Below are positions 54,811 through 63,783 of a stretch of DNA of 64,000 nucleotides, piece by piece; the stretch's first letter is position 1, and each line of letters starts with the position of its first letter. The position numbers and the translations under genes were made by a program. Below the pieces are notes generated by a model, which searched no databases, was not told where the DNA came from, and was given only the letters and a program-made list of their open reading frames with translations. The stretch comes from an uncultured Paracoccaceae bacterium (lineage in GTDB: Bacteria; Pseudomonadota; Alphaproteobacteria; Rhodobacterales; Rhodobacteraceae): positions 1 to 64,000 of the forward strand of contig CAKZOU010000032.1 in assembly GCA_937138255.1 (NCBI GenBank), given 5' to 3'.

Positions 54811-55793
54811 ACCCGCTGATCGACGGTCTGCAATATGCCAACTGGTCGGAAAAGATCTTCCGCCAGATGCGCGCGGGCGGCGTCGATGCGGTTCATGTGA
54901 CGATCACCTATCACGAGACATTTCGTGAAACGGTGCTCAATATCGAGCGCTGGAACCGCTGGTTCGAACGCTATCCGGACCTGATCTTTCAGGGCTTCAC
55001 CGCTGCCGACATCGAGATCGCCCGCCAGACCGGCCGGACCGCGATCTTCTTCGGCTCGCAGAACCCCTCCTGCATCGAGGACGATATCGGGCTTGTCGAG
55101 GTCCTCCACCGGCTCGGGATGCGGTTCATGCAGCTGACCTACAACAACCAGTCGCTCCTTGCGACCGGCTGTTATGAGGCCGAGGACCACGGCCTGAGCC
55201 GCATGGGCCGCGAGGTGGTGCGCGAGATGAACCGGGTGGGGATGGTCGTTGATATGAGCCATTCGGGCGAGCGCTCGACCCTTGAAGCGATCGAACATTC
55301 CACCCGCCCCATCGCCATCACCCACGCCAACCCCGCAAGCTGGCATCCCGCGCGGCGCAACAAGTCGGATACCGTTCTCAAGGCCCTTGCCGAGAGCGGC
55401 GGGATGCTGGGCCTGTCGCTCTATCCCCATCACTTGAAGGGCGGGAGCCAGTGCAGCCTCGCGGAGTTCTGCGACATGGCGGCCCGCGCGATTGACGTGA
55501 TGGGCCCCGCGAATGTCGGGATCGGCAGCGATCTGTGTCAGGATCAGCCCGACAGTATCGTCGAATGGATGCGGGTGGGCCGCTGGACCAAGGCCATCGA
55601 CTATGGCGAAGGCAGCGCCGATGCGCCGGGCTTTCCACCGATGCCCGACTGGTTTGGCGACAACCGCGATTTCGGAAACATCGCCGAGGGGCTGAAAGGC
55701 CGGGGGATGAGTGAGGCCGAGGTGGCAGGGATCATGGGAGGCAACTGGATGCGCTTCTTTGCCGATAGTTTCGGCCCGCAAGGTGCCGCATGA
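54807..55793 (+). CDS. M19 membrane-dipeptidase family protein, non-canonical metal site
   Basis: A 328-residue protein with the M19 (renal dipeptidase) fold: the MRFMQLTYNNQSLLATGCYE, VVDMSHSGERSTLEA, ITHANPASWHPARRNKSD and NVGIGSDLCQD blocks are recognisable. The N-terminal zinc motif is DGLQ rather than the usual DGHxD, so the His is missing. The same family occurs beside dgcA in Pseudomonas (the PA5396 protein), suggesting an amidase or metabolite-modifying role rather than a true dipeptidase. It overlaps both neighbours by 4 bases. Confidence 0.82.
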   Translation: MNPLIDGLQYANWSEKIFRQMRAGGVDAVHVTITYHETFRETVLNIERWNRWFERYPDLIFQGFTAADIEIARQTGRTAIFFGSQNPSCIEDDIGLVEVLHRLGMRFMQLTYNNQSLLATGCYEAEDHGLSRMGREVVREMNRVGMVVDMSHSGERSTLEAIEHSTRPIAITHANPASWHPARRNKSDTVLKALAESGGMLGLSLYPHHLKGGSQCSLAEFCDMAARAIDVMGPANVGIGSDLCQDQPDSIVEWMRVGRWTKAIDYGEGSADAPGFPPMPDWFGDNRDFGNIAEGLKGRGMSEAEVAGIMGGNWMRFFADSFGPQGAA

Positions 55794-58090
55794 GCAACGC
55801 CGGCCATTTCCGCCGTCCGCCCGCCGAAGTGATGCGTATGGCGCGGATGGGCTCGGCACATCCAACGCGCCTGTCGTTCCTGCGGGTGTTGCTGCGGCGG
55901 ATGCGAGACGAAGGCTGGCGCTTTGATCGCCCCGTCTGGGAGATCGACGCGCAGGGCGTCGGGCGCGCCGTCTATCGCGCCAAGGGGCCGGAGCGGAGCT
56001 ATTGCCTTGTGGCCTTCGCGCACGACCTGCCGCCCGAGATGCGGTCGGACCGCGTTATCGCCACCCGCTGGGACGCGACCTTTGCCCTGTTCGACGGCGA
56101 ACCGACGCGGGCCGACCTTGACCGGCTTGAAGCCAATGTGCCGCTGCAAGAGGCAGGGCGGATCGGGCCGAGCGAGCTGTCGCTCAGCCGCGCCAACCGT
56201 TCGGTTCGGCTGTTTGCACACGTTGTTGATCGTCTGGCCGAAGGGCAGCAACCCGATCCCGACGAGGTTGATGCCGTCGGCTATCTGATGCGGACGACGG
56301 CGGTTTACGGCTCGGGCAAGTTCGGCGCCGCCGACCGCGCCAAGATCGCGGGCCGCCTCGAAATGGCCGCGCCGTTTCAGGCCGAGATGCTGTCGGTCTG
56401 GCTCACGCGCGAGTTTACCGTCGATCTGGCCGAACACCTGGCGGCGGTGAAGGGCGGGGCGAAGGCCGCGCGCCTTGAAAAGACCATGCGCCGCAGTCTT
56501 GGGGTCGGCAACTCGACCGGCCTTGGCATGGCCCCTTTCCTCGTGCGGCATCCGGTCTTGCTCAACAACTGGATGGCCGCCAAGGAAGAGGCCCTGGCCC
56601 GCGTCAGGGCCTTGCCAAAGGCCGGCGCGAAAGAGGTTGCCGGGTTCCGTGTGGCGCTTCTGGAAGCGATCGAGAATGCGGGCCTTTGGAAATCCGTTCA
56701 TCCGATCCAGATGACCAAGCTGGCCGATCTTCGGGCCGATCTGGACCGGATCGAAGATCACACGCGGCTGTTTCCCGCTGCGGATAGCCACCCTTGGGAT
56801 GCGCTTTGGAGGTGGGGAGAGGGCCTCTCGCTGGAAGGGCAAGAGGCCCTGCTGGCGTTGATCCTTGAGCCACATGCCGCACTCGTCGACGGTCTTTCGG
56901 CCTCGATGAGCGCTGACGAGGGCGCGTCGTTCAAAATTGACGGAAGGTTGACCGTCGGCGCCCTCAGGAAACTTGTCGAAAGCCGCTATGACTGGGCGCT
57001 GGCCATTGATTTCACCAAGCCCGAAAGCGCCGCCCGCTTCTGGTATGTGTCGGAAGAAAAGCTCGAACCGCGACTTGGCGACCGCCATGGCGAGGCCGGG
57101 GCCGAGCGTGAACAGCCCCTCGGAATTGCCAAGCTCGCCTCCGAGCTTCACGGCGCGCTTGCGGATTGGTCCGATGACGCGACGCTGGCCGAATTCCTGC
57201 TCGCCCGGCCCGACCAGCGTTACATGGCACGGCGGGCACAGATCGCGGCGTGCCATCCTTTTGCCGAGGTGCAGGACAATCTCCTTGCCGCCGATATGCT
57301 CCCCATCGACATCATGCGCTGCAAGCTCGCCTTCTTTGGTGCAAGCCGGTTTGATCCGCGTTCGGACAAATGGGTTCGGATCAGCCTGTTTCAGGGCGAG
57401 CCACACCCCTCGGAGATGCTGCAGGGCGATGGCGTGATGGACCTTGCCGGCGTGGGCGCTCCGGCGACGGAGGGCGTCGCGCTGTCGGACAATGAGGTCG
57501 AGAGCCTTTGCCTCAAGGCCGCGCGTGGGGCCGGGCTCGAGTGGGGCCTTGCGGAAGAGGCCGGGCAGGCGGCGCGCTGGCTGGCCGCCCGTGGCGTAGG
57601 CGGGCCAGCCGCCCTTTTGCGGCATCTCTTGGCCGCTCGGGGCAAACCGGCCTCAAGGCCTGCTTCGGTTTTGGCCTTGGTGCCGGAAGGATCAGAGCCT
57701 CTGTGTCCGATCCATCTTGGGGCGACCCTCTCTGATGTCGGAACAGTGCAGGGGACGATCGCCGCCGGTCCGGTCGCAGCGCCGCTCCTGCTCCTGCCGT
57801 TCCTCGCGCACCTGGCTGGGGGCGAGGGGATAGAGTTGAGCTGGGAAACCGGCCGGGTTGGTGTCGGTGCTGGAGGTCTTGAGGGCGATTGGACGGCGCT
57901 TGCCGCCATGCCTTTTGCCAAGGTCAGGATTGGCAGGGCCGGAGGGGCGCCGATCGCGCGCCCCCACGTGCGGATTCCGCTGGCGAAGGCCACGGTCGAC
58001 GACCTTGCCGCGCTGGCCATGCAGACCACCGTTCCGGCCACCGAGCAATCGCGCAGCGACGCGGGCGCAAAGATCGACGACAACGACTAG
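55790..58090 (+). CDS. 766-residue protein of unknown function with DUF3726-like C-terminus
   Basis: The last roughly 200 residues carry the pattern SDNEVESLCLKAARGAGLEW followed by GLAEEAGQAARWL, which I recognise as DUF3726-like. The first 560 residues, rich in Arg and Ala, resemble no family I can name: they include KGPERSYCLVAFAHDLPPEM and a repeated Trp/Phe-rich middle. No signal peptide or membrane span is evident until hydrophobic stretches in the C-terminal domain. It may be a fusion of two proteins that are separate elsewhere. It overlaps the dipeptidase gene (ATGA) and precedes the Ldh gene by 12 bases, so it belongs to this catabolic unit. Confidence 0.75.
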   Translation: MSNAGHFRRPPAEVMRMARMGSAHPTRLSFLRVLLRRMRDEGWRFDRPVWEIDAQGVGRAVYRAKGPERSYCLVAFAHDLPPEMRSDRVIATRWDATFALFDGEPTRADLDRLEANVPLQEAGRIGPSELSLSRANRSVRLFAHVVDRLAEGQQPDPDEVDAVGYLMRTTAVYGSGKFGAADRAKIAGRLEMAAPFQAEMLSVWLTREFTVDLAEHLAAVKGGAKAARLEKTMRRSLGVGNSTGLGMAPFLVRHPVLLNNWMAAKEEALARVRALPKAGAKEVAGFRVALLEAIENAGLWKSVHPIQMTKLADLRADLDRIEDHTRLFPAADSHPWDALWRWGEGLSLEGQEALLALILEPHAALVDGLSASMSADEGASFKIDGRLTVGALRKLVESRYDWALAIDFTKPESAARFWYVSEEKLEPRLGDRHGEAGAEREQPLGIAKLASELHGALADWSDDATLAEFLLARPDQRYMARRAQIAACHPFAEVQDNLLAADMLPIDIMRCKLAFFGASRFDPRSDKWVRISLFQGEPHPSEMLQGDGVMDLAGVGAPATEGVALSDNEVESLCLKAARGAGLEWGLAEEAGQAARWLAARGVGGPAALLRHLLAARGKPASRPASVLALVPEGSEPLCPIHLGATLSDVGTVQGTIAAGPVAAPLLLLPFLAHLAGGEGIELSWETGRVGVGAGGLEGDWTALAAMPFAKVRIGRAGGAPIARPHVRIPLAKATVDDLAALAMQTTVPATEQSRSDAGAKIDDND

Positions 58091-58102
58091 AAAGGCAGGC
58101 TG

Positions 58103-59089
58103 ATGGCCGACAAGATCACGCTGACCCTCGACGAGATCGAAAGCCGCAGTGCAGCGGCCCTTCACGGACATGGGGCTGGCGACTGGCAGGCGGCAACCGT
58201 TGCCCGCGCCGTGGTGCGCGCCGAAGAGACAGGCAACATCATCTGCGGCCTCTACTACCTTGAAAGCTATTGCAAACAGCTCGCCTCCGGTCGCGTGAAA
58301 GGGCAGGTCGATCCCGAAGTGATCCAGCGCCGCCCCGGCGCTGTCACGGTCGACGCCAAACTCGGTTTCGCCCAGCCCGCCTTTGCCCGTGGCCTGCCGT
58401 TCGCTGTGGCCGCCGCGAAAGCCAACGGCATCGCGACCCTCGGCATCGCCCATTCCCACACCTGCACCTCGCTCGGTTTCTTCACAGAACAGATCGCCGC
58501 CACGGGCCTCATCGGCATCGGCTTTACCAATGCCTCGGCCATTGTCGCGGGGCCAGGGGGCAAGCTTCCGACCATCGGCACCAACCCAATCGCCTTTACC
58601 TTGCCGGGCGAAAACGGCCCCGCGATGCACGCCGATTTCTCGACCGCCGCTGTGGCGCTGGGCAAAATCACCATGGCCAAAGCCGCGGGCGAGGCGATCC
58701 CGCTCGGCTGGGCTGTGGACAAGGACGGCACGCCGACCACCGACCCCGAGGCGGCGCTTGGCGGCTCGCTCGTGAGTGCCGCGGCCTACAAGGGCTGGGC
58801 GCTGGGGCTTCTCGTAGAGTTCCTCGCGGCGGGCTTGACGGGATCGGTCAATTCGCTCGATGTGAAGGGGCTCAAGGCCGAGAACGGCCCGCCGCATGAT
58901 CTTGGCCAGACCTATATCCTGATCGACCCCGCCTGCCACGGCGGCGACCTTCAGGGCCGGATCGCTCGGGTGGCCGAGCATATCGCCAACGATCCCGAGG
59001 TGCGGCTCCCCGGCGCGCATCAGCGGGCGCATCGGCATACGGTCGAGGTCTCGAAGGCGCTTTGGGAGAGCGTGTTGGCGCTTGGCTAG
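58103..59089 (+). CDS. Ldh-family malate/lactate/imino-acid dehydrogenase
   Basis: A 328-residue NAD(P)H-dependent oxidoreductase of the type 2 malate/L-lactate dehydrogenase family, which also contains delta-1-pyrroline-2-carboxylate and piperideine-2-carboxylate reductases. The catalytic His is in LGIAHSHTCTSLGF and the substrate loop near GTNPIAFTLPG is intact. In this operon it may reduce an imino acid formed by demethylation or oxidation. It ends 4 bases into the arsJ 3' end (convergent overlap). Confidence 0.87.
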   Translation: MADKITLTLDEIESRSAAALHGHGAGDWQAATVARAVVRAEETGNIICGLYYLESYCKQLASGRVKGQVDPEVIQRRPGAVTVDAKLGFAQPAFARGLPFAVAAAKANGIATLGIAHSHTCTSLGFFTEQIAATGLIGIGFTNASAIVAGPGGKLPTIGTNPIAFTLPGENGPAMHADFSTAAVALGKITMAKAAGEAIPLGWAVDKDGTPTTDPEAALGGSLVSAAAYKGWALGLLVEFLAAGLTGSVNSLDVKGLKAENGPPHDLGQTYILIDPACHGGDLQGRIARVAEHIANDPEVRLPGAHQRAHRHTVEVSKALWESVLALG

Positions 59090-60333
59090 ACGGGCTTCAG
59101 GCGCCCCACTGCGAGGGCGCTGATTCCGACCATCACGGCGGCGGACGCCAGACAGAGCCAAAGCCCGCCGATCTGATAGGTCGCCCCCGACAGGACCGTG
59201 CCGATCAGCCGCCCGCCCGCGTTGGCCATGTAGTAAAAACCCACGTCCATCGTCACCTGCTCGTCCTTGGAAAAGGCGAGGATCAGGTAGGAATGGAGTG
59301 AGGAGTTCACTGCGAAGAGGGCTCCGAAGGCGAGGAGGCCGATAACGAGCGTGGCGGTGAGCCATCCGGCCGCGCCGCCGCTGAGATAGGCGGCAAGGGC
59401 CAAGAGGGATGGGATCACGAAAAGTGCTAGGGCTGCGGTTCGGGCCGTGCGGATCAGGTCTGCCTCACTCTTGCGAGAGGCTCCGAGAAGCTTGGGGGCG
59501 CTCGCCTGCACCGCACCATAGAGGATGATCCACCCCGCCATGAAGCCGCCGATCAGGAAGAAAGCCGCGCGGTCGCCTGCGGGGGTGCCGTCTGACAAGA
59601 CGCCGCTGAAATAGATCGGGATGCCGACCACGAACCACACATCGCGCGCGCCGAAGAGGAACACCCGCGCCAGCGACAGGATGTTGACGTTGGACGAGCG
59701 CGAGAAGACCTCCGTGAATTTGGCCCCCTTCTTGCCGCGCGGCAGGCCGGGGGGCATGGCGAGGATCACAGCAATCAGGATCGCCGCAAGAACCGCCGCC
59801 ATACCGAGCACCGCACCCAAGAAACCGGTCGTCGCCAAAAGCGCCGTGCCAAGGAGAAAGCCCAAGCCCTTCACCGCGTTCTTCGATCCGGTGAGCGCGG
59901 CAGTCCAGCGGAAGAGGCCGCCGCCAACCTTGGGCGCGAGGAGTTTCACCGCCGATTTCGACGACATTTTCGCAAGGTCCTTGGCGACTCCGCTCGCGCC
60001 TTGGACGGTCATGACAAAGGCAACCGAGGCTGCAACAGACCACGCCGGATCGAGCGCCGCCAATGCTAGAAGCGCCGCGACCTGCAAGCCGAGGCCCGCA
60101 TAAAGCGTCGAGGTCAGGCCAAAGCGGGCGGCGATCCAGCCGGCGGAGAGGTTGGTCGCCATCCCTGCCACTTCGTAAAGCATGAAGAGATAGGCGAGCT
60201 GGATCGGGCTGAAGCCCAGCTCGTGAAAATGCAGGAGCACCAGCATCCGCAGCGCTCCGTCCGTCAGCATGAAGGCCCAATAGGCGGCGGTGACCGCGAT
60301 ATAGGCCGAAAGCCCCTCGGGACGGCTGGTCAC
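59086..60333 (-). CDS. arsJ: Organoarsenical efflux MFS transporter ArsJ
   Basis: A 415-residue MFS protein with about 12 helices. The region [20 protein letters not shown] is diagnostic of ArsJ, and the following [20 protein letters not shown] matches the family. ArsJ exports 1-arseno-3-phosphoglycerate, made by the neighbouring GAPDH. Its start overlaps the GAPDH stop by 4 bases, so the two are coupled. No ArsR, ArsB or ArsC gene is near, which is sparse for an arsenic locus. Confidence 0.93.
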   Translation of the reverse strand: MTSRPEGLSAYIAVTAAYWAFMLTDGALRMLVLLHFHELGFSPIQLAYLFMLYEVAGMATNLSAGWIAARFGLTSTLYAGLGLQVAALLALAALDPAWSVAASVAFVMTVQGASGVAKDLAKMSSKSAVKLLAPKVGGGLFRWTAALTGSKNAVKGLGFLLGTALLATTGFLGAVLGMAAVLAAILIAVILAMPPGLPRGKKGAKFTEVFSRSSNVNILSLARVFLFGARDVWFVVGIPIYFSGVLSDGTPAGDRAAFFLIGGFMAGWIILYGAVQASAPKLLGASRKSEADLIRTARTAALALFVIPSLLALAAYLSGGAAGWLTATLVIGLLAFGALFAVNSSLHSYLILAFSKDEQVTMDVGFYYMANAGGRLIGTVLSGATYQIGGLWLCLASAAVMVGISALAVGRLKPV

Positions 60334-61328
60334 AGAGAGGCCCCGACCATCAGCGCCACGTCGACAAGCCGGTGGGCATAGCCCATCTCGTTGTCATACC
60401 AGGCATAGATCTTCACCTGCGTGCCGTTCACCACCATGGTCGAGGGCGCGTCGATGATCGACGAACGGGTGTCATTCACATAGTCGGCCGAAACCAGCGG
60501 ACGCTCTTCATAGCCAAGGATGCCCTTCAGGGGGCCATCGGCGGCGGCTTTGAAGAGGGCGTTGACCTCTTCGACGCTTGTAGGTCGTTCGACCTCGAAT
60601 ACGCAGTCGGTGATCGAGGCATTGAGAAGCGGCACGCGGATCGCGTGGCCGTTCAGGCGGCCTTTGAGTTCGGGATAAATGAGGGTGATCGCCGTGGCGC
60701 TGCCGGTTGTCGTAGGGATCAGCGAGTTCAGCGCCGACCGCGCGCGGCGCAGGTCTTTGGCGGGGCGGTCGACGATCGTCTGGGTGTTGGTCACGTCGTG
60801 GATCGTGGTGATCGAGCCGTGGCGGATGCCTAGGCCCTCGTGGATCACTTTGACCACGGGCGCGAGGCAGTTGGTCGTGCAGGAGGCAGCGGTGATGATC
60901 TTGTGCCGCGTGGGATCATATTCGCGCTCGTTCACCCCATAGACGATATTCGTCGTCGGTCCGTCCTTGACCGGAGCGGAAACGACCACCTTCTTCACGC
61001 CCGCCTCGAAATAGGGCTGAAGCGCCGCCTCTTTCTTGAATGCGCCGGTGCAGTCGATCACCACGTCGACACCCTCGAGCGGCAGGTCGGTCAGGTTGCG
61101 GGTGCCGATGAACGGGAGGCGGGTGCCGTTGATCGTCACACTGCTCGCATCATGCGCGAAATCGGCGGCCCAGCGACCATGCACCGTGTCGAACTCGAGA
61201 AGATGCGCGTGCATCGGCGGATCGCCGACCCCGTCGTTGATCCAGGCAATTTTGGCGCCGCGCTCGAGAAGCGGCCTAAGGGCGAGTTTTCCAATGCGGC
61301 CGAGGCCATTGAGGGCGTAGGTAGTCAT
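60330..61328 (-). CDS. Glyceraldehyde-3-phosphate dehydrogenase, ArsJ-associated
   Basis: A 332-residue GAPDH. The Rossmann start is [15 protein letters not shown], the catalytic Cys is in [14 protein letters not shown], and the substrate block is [19 protein letters not shown]. In the arsenate route it incorporates arsenate in place of phosphate to give unstable 1-arseno-3-phosphoglycerate, which ArsJ exports. ATG 61328 gives the normal N-terminus; an upstream in-frame start would add a hydrophobic, unconvincing leader. Genes of this pair are usually inducible, but no regulator is visible here. Confidence 0.93.
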   Translation of the reverse strand: MTTYALNGLGRIGKLALRPLLERGAKIAWINDGVGDPPMHAHLLEFDTVHGRWAADFAHDASSVTINGTRLPFIGTRNLTDLPLEGVDVVIDCTGAFKKEAALQPYFEAGVKKVVVSAPVKDGPTTNIVYGVNEREYDPTRHKIITAASCTTNCLAPVVKVIHEGLGIRHGSITTIHDVTNTQTIVDRPAKDLRRARSALNSLIPTTTGSATAITLIYPELKGRLNGHAIRVPLLNASITDCVFEVERPTSVEEVNALFKAAADGPLKGILGYEERPLVSADYVNDTRSSIIDAPSTMVVNGTQVKIYAWYDNEMGYAHRLVDVALMVGASL

Positions 61329-61388
61329 GGGTCCGATTCTCAAGAGGCGCTGCTGCACGCCTACCGGAACAATGTAACACCAAGGTGA

Positions 61389-61413
61389 CAAGGGCGCTCA
61401 AGACGCGCCCTTG
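61389..61413 (-). terminator. Hairpin between lipoate-ligase-like and GAPDH genes
   Basis: A perfect 9-bp stem (CAAGGGCGC, 61389-61397, and its complement 61405-61413) with a 7-nt loop lies 20 bases past the lipoate-ligase-like stop on the minus strand. The following TCACCTT is only weakly T-rich. It likely separates the lipoate unit from the arsenic pair. Confidence 0.6.
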
Positions 61414-61432
61414 CCGGATCGGGCGATCTGTC

Positions 61433-62497
61433 TCAGGCGTCGACCGAGAGGGCCGCGTTGATCGCCGTGACGAAATCGGCGGGCGTGGCTGTTAGAAGGC
61501 CAGTGCGGGCGCTCTGGAAGAACTCGGTCACGGCCTTGTCGAGCGACCGGACATCGACCCCGCGCAGGGTGGCCTCGAGGTTGTAGATCGTCGCGGGGGG
61601 CGTGACGAAGAAATCGCCGGTGATGACGATTTCGCGGATGCGGTCCTGCTTGGGGCCTTCAAGGCGCACATGGGCCGAGATAGTGCCGCCGGGGCCGGTG
61701 TGGCTTCCGGTCAGAACTTCGGCGCCGGTCGGGTCGTCGATCGAATAGACGAATTCATCGGTGCCGATCTCTTCGGCATAGATCGCACGGGCCGCGGCCT
61801 CTTCGGCCTCGGAAACCTCACCCCATTCGGGCTTGAGCCCGAGGCGCGTGGCGAAGCCTTCGATCAGCGCCTCTTTCACCTCGGCCACAGGCGGCGGGGC
61901 GCCGTCGAAAAGCTCGGTCAGCGTGATCACGCGCTGCGCGCCCGAGGTCTGGCCGCGCTTGGCGAGCTTGGCTGCGGGGATATTCAGAAGGCGGGCCATC
62001 TTGGCGCCGTCCATCTGATAGAGCGTGGTGCCCTGATAGAAGATCGTATCGCCATCGAAAAAGCCGCCGGTGCCCGAGATCTTGCGGCCATCGACCTCGA
62101 TATCGTTACGGGGGCGGTATTTCGCCGCCACGCCAAGCCGCGAGAGGCCATCGGCCGCCGCCTCGCAGAAGGCCTGCGCCACCTCGCCGAGGTTTGTCAG
62201 GCCGATGGTGTTCTTGTTGAGCACCAGCTCCCAGCCGAACTGACCCGGATCGAGGTAGAGCGCCCCGCCGCCCGTCACGCGCCGGCCAATGCCCACACCC
62301 TCGGCGCGGCAGATGTCGAGATGGACCTCCTGGCTGATCGCCTGATGCCGACCAACAAGGACCGAAGGTTCGAAGGCGAGAAAGCGCAGGGTGTCGGGGG
62401 TCGTCCCGGCCTTGTGGCCGTCGATCAGGGCCTGATCGAGCGCCATCTGGTCACGGCAGGGGCGGATTCCGGTATCAATGATGCGCACTGGTTTCAC
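61433..62497 (-). CDS. Lipoate-protein ligase-like protein, sLpl type
   Basis: A 354-residue protein of the biotin/lipoate ligase fold. The lipoyl-binding pattern GRRVTGGGALYLDPGQFGWE and the catalytic Lys in GRKISGTGGFF match LplA-type ligases. A C-terminal accessory domain (about residues 235-350, GTDEFVYSIDDPTGAEVL onward) completes the LplA-LplB-like pair in one chain. It overlaps the radical SAM gene (ATGA). It should attach octanoate or lipoate to a carrier such as a glycine-cleavage H-like or LbpA protein, with the radical SAM proteins inserting sulfur. Confidence 0.85.
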   Translation of the reverse strand: MKPVRIIDTGIRPCRDQMALDQALIDGHKAGTTPDTLRFLAFEPSVLVGRHQAISQEVHLDICRAEGVGIGRRVTGGGALYLDPGQFGWELVLNKNTIGLTNLGEVAQAFCEAAADGLSRLGVAAKYRPRNDIEVDGRKISGTGGFFDGDTIFYQGTTLYQMDGAKMARLLNIPAAKLAKRGQTSGAQRVITLTELFDGAPPPVAEVKEALIEGFATRLGLKPEWGEVSEAEEAAARAIYAEEIGTDEFVYSIDDPTGAEVLTGSHTGPGGTISAHVRLEGPKQDRIREIVITGDFFVTPPATIYNLEATLRGVDVRSLDKAVTEFFQSARTGLLTATPADFVTAINAALSVDA

Positions 62498-63783
62498 AGG
62501 TCAAATTCCTCTCCGGGTTCATAGGTTTCTCCGGGCCGCAGCATGCCAAGCTGGCTGCGGACCTTGCGGATATCCACGTCTTTGAGGGCAAAGGGATAGG
62601 AGGCGATATTCGAGGGCGGGCTGTCGCCATAGGGGCGGTCGCAGGCCGAGATATCCTCGGCAAATTTGCCCGGACAGCCCGAGGTGCGGAAGGCAATGCC
62701 GGCGTCGATGATCACCGAAAGCTCGGAGGCGGGCATGCCGAAATCGCTGATCCGGCCTTGATCGTCGAACTTCATCTGGTCGATCCGCACGCCGCAATAA
62801 TCGACGAGATAGCGCGCGAGCTGCACCCGCCGCCACTGATCGCGGGGCGTGGCGGGAAGGTGATCCATCAGGCTACCCTTCTCGGGGAAGAAGCAGAACA
62901 TATGACTGTGGCCGCCAAGATCGACGAGCTCTTGGACAACCTTCATCACCTCATATTCCGTCTCGCCCATGCCGACGATGATATGGGCGCCGAATTTCTG
63001 CGGGCCAAAGATGTCGCGGGCTTCCAAGAGCGTGTCCCAGTATTTCTTCCAGGTGTGGGGCGATTGCACGCCCTTGCCGCGGGTGCGGTCGAACAGCTCG
63101 GGCGTGGCGGCGTCGAGCGCCACGGTGAAGATATCCGAGCCCATGTCGCGCAGGCGCTGAACGTCGTCTCGGGTCATGGTGGTGGGGTTCGACAGGATCG
63201 AGATCGGGATGGCGTCGGGATCAATCCGGTCGGTCCATTTCTTCAGGACCGTGACCGTGTCTTCATCGGAATTCGGGTGGGTGATCATCGAGATGCACAT
63301 CCGGTGGAAGGGCGTGCCCTCCACATCCGAGGCGATGCGATCGACGATTTCGTCCATCGACACGGCGGGCCAATCGACACGGATGAAATTTCGGTCGGCA
63401 TAGTTGCGCTCGCTCTCGCGGTGGCGGGCCAAGCCGCAATAGGCACAGTTGGCGCGGCAGCCTTCGGGATAGGTCAGAAGCAGATTGAGGCAGCGGGTGC
63501 AGGAACAGCCGTGCATCTGCCCCTCGACAAGGCCAAGGGTGATCGCCGCGGCGGTCGACATCTGCACAAACTCGGGCGAGCGCATATGCGGGGTCATCAC
63601 CCGATAGTCAGGGCGATAGAGGCCCGCGGGCGAGATATTGGCGTCTTTCACCGGCTTGCCATTGCGGAAGGGCGCGGGCGTGGCATTGGGCTTGCGCGGC
63701 TCCATCCGGTCATAGGCGTTGAAGTCGAGGCCATCGGTGCCGGTGGCGCCGGGCAGGGCGCCTTCGGGTTTGAGACAGGTCAT
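62494..63783 (-). CDS. Radical SAM protein, probable lipoate-assembly LipS1/LipS2-like
   Basis: A 429-residue radical SAM enzyme. The cluster-binding motif CRANCAYC (Cx3Cx2C) lies near residue 110, preceded by a second cysteine group GCSCTRC that may hold an auxiliary Fe-S cluster. It overlaps the sLpl-like gene on one side and the truncated gene on the other, each by an ATGA. This arrangement resembles the LipS1/LipS2 sulfur-insertion pairs that build lipoate for sHdr-linked LbpA proteins. I cannot tell which of the two paralogues it is; another sulfur-transfer or methylthio role is possible. Confidence 0.72.
   Translation of the reverse strand: MTCLKPEGALPGATGTDGLDFNAYDRMEPRKPNATPAPFRNGKPVKDANISPAGLYRPDYRVMTPHMRSPEFVQMSTAAAITLGLVEGQMHGCSCTRCLNLLLTYPEGCRANCAYCGLARHRESERNYADRNFIRVDWPAVSMDEIVDRIASDVEGTPFHRMCISMITHPNSDEDTVTVLKKWTDRIDPDAIPISILSNPTTMTRDDVQRLRDMGSDIFTVALDAATPELFDRTRGKGVQSPHTWKKYWDTLLEARDIFGPQKFGAHIIVGMGETEYEVMKVVQELVDLGGHSHMFCFFPEKGSLMDHLPATPRDQWRRVQLARYLVDYCGVRIDQMKFDDQGRISDFGMPASELSVIIDAGIAFRTSGCPGKFAEDISACDRPYGDSPPSNIASYPFALKDVDIRKVRSQLGMLRPGETYEPGEEFDL

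Noticed and set aside
55601-57625. 674-codon minus-strand frame opposite the 766-residue protein
   Set aside because: The plus-strand reading overlaps its upstream neighbour by an ATGA and has a DUF3726-like end; the antisense has no support.
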